DNA of 10,643 nt from NCBI GenBank assembly GCA_002427535.1, contig DIRK01000045.1:1-10643 (forward strand), given 5' to 3'. The position numbers and the translations under genes are program-made. The stretch is from Mageeibacillus sp. UBA5438 (GTDB lineage Bacteria; Bacillota; Clostridia; Saccharofermentanales; DTU023). The notes beneath the pieces are model-generated. The model saw only the letters and a list, made by a program, of their open reading frames with translations, ran no database searches and was not told the origin of the DNA. Numbering within the stretch: the stretch's first letter is position 1; every line of letters starts with the position of its first letter. Below, in pieces: positions 5,918 through 10,643 of the stretch.

Positions 5918-7341
5918 GTATTCATGACTATGAATGTGTGATCGGTCTTGAGGTCCATATTGAATTGAAGACAAAACATAAATTGTTTTGTGAATGCGAT
6001 ACGACGTTTGGCGCGGTACCGAACTCTCAGGTCTGCCCTGTGTGCCTTGCGATGCCCGGTGCTTTGCCGGCTTTGAATCGTGAGGTTGTTGAGTTTGCGA
6101 TCCGAGCCGGCATCGCGACCCATTGCACGATTGAGCCCTGGTCTCGTTTTGACCGGAAAAACTACTTTTATCCCGATTTGCCGAAGGCTTACCAGGTGAC
6201 CCAAAATTTCTTTCCCATCTGTACGGATGGTTATGTTGAGATTGTGGTCGGTGAGGATGTCAAGAGGATCCGCCTGGAGCGCATCCATATTGAAGAGGAT
6301 GCGGGGAAATTGATCCACCAGGATGAGGGGACCTTGATTGACTGCAATCGTTGCGGGGTCCCCTTGATTGAGGTGGTGTCTAAGCCGGATATGAGAAGCG
6401 CGGAAGAAGCAGTGGCTTATTTAAGAAAGCTTCGCGCCATGGCTCGCTACACTGGGATCTCGGATGGGAAGATGAATGAGGGTTCGCTTCGTTGCGATGT
6501 CAATATTTCGATCCGAAAGAAGGGTGAGGACGCTTTGGGCACCCGCGTTGAATTGAAGAATTTGAACTCTTTTAACTTTATCGCGAAGGCGATTGAAAGC
6601 GAATTTAAGCGCCAGGTCGCGGTCCTTGAAGAAGGCGGCTCGCTTGTCCAAGAGACGCGGCGCTACGATGAGAAAACAAACCAGACCTATGCCATGCGTG
6701 AGAAGCAGGAGGCGGCCGACTACCGCTATTTCCCCGAGCCGGATCTTGTTCCGGTTGAGGTGACAGAGGCTGAGGTCGACTTGATCCGCTCCACGATTCC
6801 GCGCCTTGCGGATGAGCGCAAGGCGGAATACATCAAGGCCTACGGTTTGTCTGACTATGAGGCGGAGCGCCTGACGGATGATAAGGAACTATCGGATTTC
6901 TTTGAAAAGGCCGTTCAGGTCACGGAGCATCCGAAGACGCTTGTCAACCTGATCCTGGCGGACGTGGCTCCGCTTTATACGGAGGACACGGTGGACGATC
7001 TTTTGAATCCGGTGAGTCTGGGTCAGTTAACAAACCTTGTTGCCTGTGAGGACATCAACAGTAATACGGCGCGCAAGGTGTTGAAGGCTCTGATGGAGGA
7101 TGACTTTGATCCTGAAAGCTATGTGAAAGAACATGAGCTTGCGCAGATTAATGACCGTGAAGCTTTAGAAGGAGCGGTCAAGCTCGCTGTGGCTTCGAAT
7201 GAAAAGGCGGTCAAGGATTTTCGAAACGGAAAAGAGAGCGCCATGCGCTCTCTTATCGGACGCGTGATGAAGGAAACACAGGGCCGCGCCAACCCCATCT
7301 TGGCGGAGACGATGCTCCGCGAAGCGATATCAGTAGATTAG
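5914..7341 (+). CDS. gatB: Asp-tRNA(Asn)/Glu-tRNA(Gln) amidotransferase subunit B
   Basis: The tRNA-binding kinase/transamidase subunit of GatCAB, 475 residues. It activates the Asp or Glu side chain on the tRNA with ATP and transfers ammonia delivered from GatA. The N-terminus VIGLEVHIEL (9-18) is typical, followed by four cysteines in a CxC...CPxC arrangement (Cys26, Cys28, Cys41, Cys44), the zinc-binding form of the family. The GatB signature IDCNRCGVPLIEVVS begins at residue 142. The C-terminal YqeY-like tail domain is present to the end (ANPILAETMLREA). It starts by a 4-base overlap with gatA. Its last 12 bases overlap the end of the convergent peptidase gene, and it contains a perfect hairpin at 7232-7254. 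Confidence 0.97.
   Translation: MSIHDYECVIGLEVHIELKTKHKLFCECDTTFGAVPNSQVCPVCLAMPGALPALNREVVEFAIRAGIATHCTIEPWSRFDRKNYFYPDLPKAYQVTQNFFPICTDGYVEIVVGEDVKRIRLERIHIEEDAGKLIHQDEGTLIDCNRCGVPLIEVVSKPDMRSAEEAVAYLRKLRAMARYTGISDGKMNEGSLRCDVNISIRKKGEDALGTRVELKNLNSFNFIAKAIESEFKRQVAVLEEGGSLVQETRRYDEKTNQTYAMREKQEAADYRYFPEPDLVPVEVTEAEVDLIRSTIPRLADERKAEYIKAYGLSDYEAERLTDDKELSDFFEKAVQVTEHPKTLVNLILADVAPLYTEDTVDDLLNPVSLGQLTNLVACEDINSNTARKVLKALMEDDFDPESYVKEHELAQINDREALEGAVKLAVASNEKAVKDFRNGKESAMRSLIGRVMKETQGRANPILAETMLREAISVD
7232..7254 (-). terminator. Perfect 10-bp hairpin inside gatB, possible terminator of the convergent peptidase gene
   Basis: AAGAGAGCGC and GCGCTCTCTT pair perfectly around a 3-base loop. On the minus strand a TTTTCC run follows the GC-rich part of the stem, and the site lies about 75 bases past the stop of the M42 peptidase gene, the layout of an intrinsic terminator. 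The T-run is short, and the site codes for conserved GatB tail residues (KESAMRSLIG), so it could be chance. Confidence 0.4.
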
Positions 7342-8412
7342 TTTTTCCATAACGTCTGCGTCGAAGGACAAAAGGAGCGCCGAGGCAAGTTCAACGGCCG
7401 CTTCTACATCTGAAAGACGCGCCCAGCCGTAATGGGTATGAATGTAGCGTACGGGCATCCCGATGACGATGGTGGGGATGCCTTTTCCTTCTGTGTGGAT
7501 CAGGCCGCCGTTGGTGCCTCCCCCGCTTCGTACGCCTTCTTGTACCGCGATGCCTCGCTCACGCGCGAGATTTAATGCGTAGCGTTGAAATCCCGGATGG
7601 GTCACCATGGAGCGGTCGATGTGGCGGAGCATGGGCCCTTTGCCTAAAACAGTCTGTTGCTGATCTTTGGGCGCGAAGTTGTCGTCCGCGGGCGTGCCTT
7701 CAAAGACGATGGCAAGATCGGCTTCAATCTGTCTTGCTGTGACAGCGGCGCCCCTGCCTCCGATTTCTTCTTGGACTGAGTATGCGGCGACGACGTCGAC
7801 TGCTAGATCTTCTCCTTTGAGTGTTCTTAGGGTTTCGGTCATGGCCGCGCAGCCGAGGCGGCAGTCAAAGGCTTTGCCTAATAGCAGGTCTTTTGCTTCG
7901 TCGTGGTAAAAACGAACATCCGGCACGACGGGCGCGGCCAGTTCGATGCCAAAATGCGCTTCGACTTCTTCTTTCGATCCGGCGCCGACATCGAGCTCGA
8001 TCTGTTCCATGGTGACGCCCTGTTTTTTCTCTGCCTCGGTTAAATAATGGGGGGGCTTACTGGACGCGATGGCGGGGATCCAATGGCCTTCTTTTGTCCT
8101 CACGCGAAAAAGATGCGCGGGGATGTTGCCTGCAACCCAGGAGCCCAATGGCAGGACGGCGAGCATGCCGTTGCTCTTGATGGATTGCACGATGAGTCCG
8201 ACCTCATCCAAATGGGCGTCAAGCTGGACGCGCAGTCGGTTACGGGTATTGCCGTGACGGTGCACGTACACGTTTTGCATGTTGTCCAATTCGGTCGCAC
8301 CGAATGCCTCTACGCCTTGGAGCACTTGCTTGGCGATCTCATGCTCGAAGCCGGATGGCCCGTTGGCCTCTGAATAATCGGCGATGGTTTTTAACAGTTC
8401 ACTCTTATTCAT
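7330..8412 (-). CDS. M42 family metallo-aminopeptidase
   Basis: A 360-residue cytoplasmic aminopeptidase of family M42 (glutamyl aminopeptidase/PepA-like, often annotated as endoglucanase). These enzymes form large hollow oligomers that trim peptides. The two-metal site is visible: His67 and Asp69 (DAHLDE), Asp183 (FDCRLG), Glu215/Glu216 (QEEIGGRG), Glu238 (FEGTPADD) and His325 (RYIHTH). The N-terminal NGPSGFE at 17-23 is typical. Which residue type it cleaves cannot be read from the sequence. Start ATG 8412 is chosen because GGGAG lies 6-7 bases upstream; a longer open frame to 8469 lacks a site and family similarity. It converges on gatB and overlaps its end by 12 bases. No clear promoter was found upstream. 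Confidence 0.93.
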   Translation of the reverse strand: MNKSELLKTIADYSEANGPSGFEHEIAKQVLQGVEAFGATELDNMQNVYVHRHGNTRNRLRVQLDAHLDEVGLIVQSIKSNGMLAVLPLGSWVAGNIPAHLFRVRTKEGHWIPAIASSKPPHYLTEAEKKQGVTMEQIELDVGAGSKEEVEAHFGIELAAPVVPDVRFYHDEAKDLLLGKAFDCRLGCAAMTETLRTLKGEDLAVDVVAAYSVQEEIGGRGAAVTARQIEADLAIVFEGTPADDNFAPKDQQQTVLGKGPMLRHIDRSMVTHPGFQRYALNLARERGIAVQEGVRSGGGTNGGLIHTEGKGIPTIVIGMPVRYIHTHYGWARLSDVEAAVELASALLLSFDADVMEKLIY

Positions 8413-8773
8413 AAAATTCTCCCTTTTTGACGATAGCTCTATTCTAGACCGTTTTGTGCTGAGGCGCACGCGGATTATGTCAGTCTTAGTGCAAGGTGCT
8501 GTGCCCTATGTCTGTTTCACGCCACATTTGTTCCATATTTATGACGTTTGCACAAAAGAGGCTCAAGACTTATGACAAGAACCACGCTTTTTTGGATGCT
8601 TAGATTCGGCTTTTTCACGCTTTGATGCATCCATGGATTGCGATAGGGTAGTAGACGATCAAACAAATCCCCCGAAACGAGCGAAATATCGTGCCTTTTT
8701 GTAAACCGATTTTTGGTGCGCGTGAGAAGGGAATGAAAAAGATATTGTTTGATACGAAAGACAAGAGGTCAAT
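8413..8773. other. Intergenic region without a gene
   Basis: This 361-base gap separates the divergent M42 peptidase and SleB-like genes, so promoters for both should lie here, but I found no convincing -35/-10 pair in either direction. A TAGAAT at 8441-8446 on the minus strand is a possible -10 for the peptidase. TGGATGC (8593-8599) and GCATCCA (8627-8633) form a 7-bp inverted repeat around 27 bases, and TTTTGTGC (8452-8459) is matched in inverse by GCACAAAA (8550-8557). Short open frames here show no family resemblance and no ribosome binding site. Confidence 0.6.
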
Positions 8774-9703
8774 ATGAAACATAAAATGAAACAGCATCAA
8801 CGCATTCTGACAGGTGTCTTGTTAGCGGCGACGCTCCTGACGATTCCTGTGACCGCCGCGGTGTTAGGTGAAGAAAAAGAGGCGCCGAGCGCCCATGTGA
8901 CAGAAAAGGCTCCGGCCGATGAGGAACCCTACTTACCGGGCAATGAGCTTTTAATCTTTGATGACGAAAGCATTGACCGCGGGCAGGAACGGCTCGTGGG
9001 CATCGAATTTGAACCCGGCGACACAGAACCGGAATCGCTCCCCTCTCTTAATCCTTCCCTAGAACGTGAACTGATTGAAAAAATCGAAAATGCGAACGAC
9101 AATCGCCTGTCTGAAGTGACGAAGCGTGAAGCGGCCGCGGCTTTAGAGCGTGAGCGAAAGCTGGCGGAAGAAAAAGCGGCCGCTGCGGCAAAACGTGAAA
9201 AGCATGAAGCGGAACGCAAGAAGGCAGAAACGCCAACGGAAACAGAGGTAACAAAACCGACTGACGTGATAACGGAGGAGTCATCCCCATCGGGAGACAC
9301 TCGTTTCCTTCTCCAGATCAGTCACCCCGATCCGAACTATAAGGGTCGTCCCCTGCAGGTGTCTGATCGCGCCACTTTGGAGGGTCTCGTGATGGGTGAA
9401 TGGGGCAACGATTATATCGGTGCCGTCCTGGTCGCCCAATGTATCCGTGACTCCATGGTGAAGGAGGGGACGAACAGCGCAGCCGTGATTAAGCGTAAGT
9501 ACGGTTACACGGCACCTATTCGTAAGAGTGTCTCGAACACGGTTAAGCAAGCTGTCACCTATGTCTTCGATGAGGGTGGCAGTGGTGTGCAGCATCCGAT
9601 CTATTACTTTTACGCAAGTAACCTGGTCCGCGGGAGATGGCATGAGACACAAAAGTTTATTGTGCAAAGAAAGGCTGTGCGTTTCTTTAGTTCGCACCGC
9701 TAA
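8774..9703 (+). CDS. Secreted SleB-like cell wall hydrolase with a charged coiled-coil linker
   Basis: A 309-residue exported protein. The N-terminus has a basic region then a hydrophobic stretch (about 11-27), fitting a signal peptide with cleavage near residues 27-30. An acidic segment is followed by a Glu/Lys/Ala/Arg-rich, probably helical coiled-coil region (about 97-152), then a Thr/Pro/Glu-rich linker. The C-terminal 110 residues resemble the SleB/CwlJ hydrolase domain: GEWGNDYIGAVLVAQCIRD (208-226), with Glu209 at the expected catalytic position, an IYYFYA motif, then RWHETQKF and a final RFF. In spore formers this domain cuts cortex peptidoglycan; other homologues act in vegetative wall turnover. 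Sporulation cannot be judged here. ATG 8774 has AGAGG five bases upstream. The domain is divergent from classical SleB, so the family call is moderate. Confidence 0.7.
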   Translation: MKHKMKQHQRILTGVLLAATLLTIPVTAAVLGEEKEAPSAHVTEKAPADEEPYLPGNELLIFDDESIDRGQERLVGIEFEPGDTEPESLPSLNPSLERELIEKIENANDNRLSEVTKREAAAALERERKLAEEKAAAAAKREKHEAERKKAETPTETEVTKPTDVITEESSPSGDTRFLLQISHPDPNYKGRPLQVSDRATLEGLVMGEWGNDYIGAVLVAQCIRDSMVKEGTNSAAVIKRKYGYTAPIRKSVSNTVKQAVTYVFDEGGSGVQHPIYYFYASNLVRGRWHETQKFIVQRKAVRFFSSHR

Positions 9704-9717
9704 TAATCTGTTTTAAA

Positions 9718-9754
9718 AACTTGCGGCGGATCATCTGATCCGCCGTATTAAGTT
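9718..9754. terminator. Terminator hairpin between convergent genes
   Basis: CGGCGGATC (9724-9732) and GATCCGCCG (9737-9745) form a perfect 9-bp stem with loop ATCT. AACTT and AAGTT at 9718-9722 and 9750-9754 can extend it with a small asymmetry. On the minus strand the stem is soon followed by TTTTT. On the plus strand the downstream T-run is poor. It overlaps the fic stop, so for that gene it acts at the very end of the frame. It probably serves both converging genes. Confidence 0.65.
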
Positions 9755-10643
9755 CTAACATACTTCTGATTCCGGCTATTTGGTTTGTCAGGAATCGTCA
9801 TTTCGATTAATCCTTGCGCGATAAGGGGTTCAATGTGACGTTTGAACGCGCGTGAATCACCGCTCATCCCAAACACCGCAAATAGCTCCTTACGTGAAAA
9901 CGGTTTTTCGTCAAGTGCTTTTAGCACCGCCAATTGTTTTTCCGTCAACTTAACTTGGTGCTTATCTGTCATAGCCTCTTCATAGATGTTTTGTAAAGAT
10001 GACAACAACGAAGCCAAGGTGAATTCAATAAAACGGCTCGAATCACCGCTGAGTTGGCCTTGGCGCCGGCGATGAGAATATTCTGGCCTGTTTTCGTGAA
10101 TCACGGACGCCATCGGTATCCACGCAAATATCGAAATCCACTTACTCAGCATAAGTGTCTGCCAAAGACGTCCCATGCGTCCATTACCGTCGGCAAATGG
10201 ATGTATTACTTCTATCTCAAAGTGGAGAATCGCACTTTTCAACACAGCGTGTAAGTCAGATGCTTCTGCCCAGCCGAACAAGTCTTCGATAAGTTACGGG
10301 ACGAAGGGTGGTCGCGCTCCGATATGTTCCCGCCTCCTCGACAAGTCCTTGCATCATCAGCTCATGTGCTTTTAGAAAATCGTCCACGGCGTATGGATTG
10401 AAGCTCATCATTTTATCGTAAGCTTCATAGGCGTTTTTTACTTCTTTTACGTCTGTCTGTCTGCCGGCCACCCATTGACCTTCGATCGCGGATGTCACTT
10501 CACCCAAGGAGAGTATGTTGCCCTCGATAGCCAGGGATGAATGGATTGTTCGCGCACGATTTTCACGCTGCAATTTTACATCGCTATGAAAGTCCGTGCC
10601 GTACTCTAGGCGAGTTGCCGTTTCAACTATTTTTGCTAAATAA
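9748..10643 (-). pseudogene. fic: Fic family AMP-transferase, degraded; 5' end beyond the right edge
   Basis: Fic proteins transfer AMP from ATP to target proteins. This copy has the N-terminal self-inhibitory motif SLAIEG ((S/T)xxxE(G/N)) in the frame read from the right edge, the catalytic HPFADGNGRMGR in another frame, and a C-terminal winged-helix domain ending at TAA 9750-9748. The first frame runs in from the edge through AGTYRS and ends at TGA 10258-10256. The catalytic frame is closed upstream by TAA 10296-10294, in the context VP-stop-LIEDLFGW. About 15 codons normally present between YRS and VP seem missing, so a small deletion with frameshift removed the substrate-binding flap. A second altered stretch lies at about 10043-10072, where the +1 frame reads LIAGAKANSA, closer to the family. 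No intact product is expected. A sequencing error could explain one indel but hardly all of these changes. Confidence 0.85.

Noticed and set aside
5848..6318. Open frame of 156 codons on the minus strand across gatA/gatB
   Set aside because: It lies fully opposite conserved coding sequence and shows no family motif.
8615..8800. Small hydrophobic open frame on the minus strand upstream of the SleB-like gene
   Set aside because: It starts inside the SleB-like gene, opposite its signal peptide region, with no ribosome binding site, and its composition fits AT-rich noncoding DNA.

Overview
The window reads as chromosomal DNA of a Gram-positive bacterium of the Bacillota (Firmicutes), most likely a clostridia-like anaerobe. 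The reasons are strong AGGAGG-type ribosome binding sites, a GatCAB amidotransferase, an M42 aminopeptidase, and a secreted SleB-like cell-wall hydrolase. The genus cannot be named from this sequence. Genes are densely packed. Neither tRNA or rRNA genes nor CRISPR arrays or insertion sequences were seen.

Layout. On the minus strand, 2149 down to 1, lies a three-gene operon: an RDD-family membrane protein, a YjjU-like patatin phospholipase, and the nuclease subunit SbcD, which runs off the left edge. Each junction is a 4-base stop/start overlap (ATGA, then TTGA). A divergent intergenic region (2150-2335) holds a good minus-strand -10 box, an 18-bp palindrome and a hairpin. The plus-strand operon 2336-7341 follows: an aspartyl-tRNA synthetase fused in frame to a complete GatC, then gatA and gatB. 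Converging on it, and overlapping gatB by 12 bases, is an M42 metallo-aminopeptidase (8412 down to 7330). After a 361-base gap without a gene comes a plus-strand secreted SleB-like hydrolase (8774-9703), then a terminator hairpin. A decayed minus-strand fic gene runs off the right edge.

The most notable item is the AspS-GatC fusion. In the indirect route to Asn-tRNA(Asn), a non-discriminating AspRS charges tRNA(Asn) with Asp, and GatCAB then amidates the Asp to Asn on the tRNA. These proteins are known to assemble into a complex called the transamidosome. Here the synthetase carries the amidotransferase's own bridging subunit as its C-terminal domain, and gatA and gatB follow at once. The operon therefore seems to encode a covalently tethered transamidosome. 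I cannot tell without a database whether this fusion has been described.

Other points of interest are the signs of decay in fic (a frameshift with a probable deletion, an in-frame stop, and a possible pair of compensating indels) and a perfect 10-bp hairpin inside gatB that could terminate the opposing peptidase gene.
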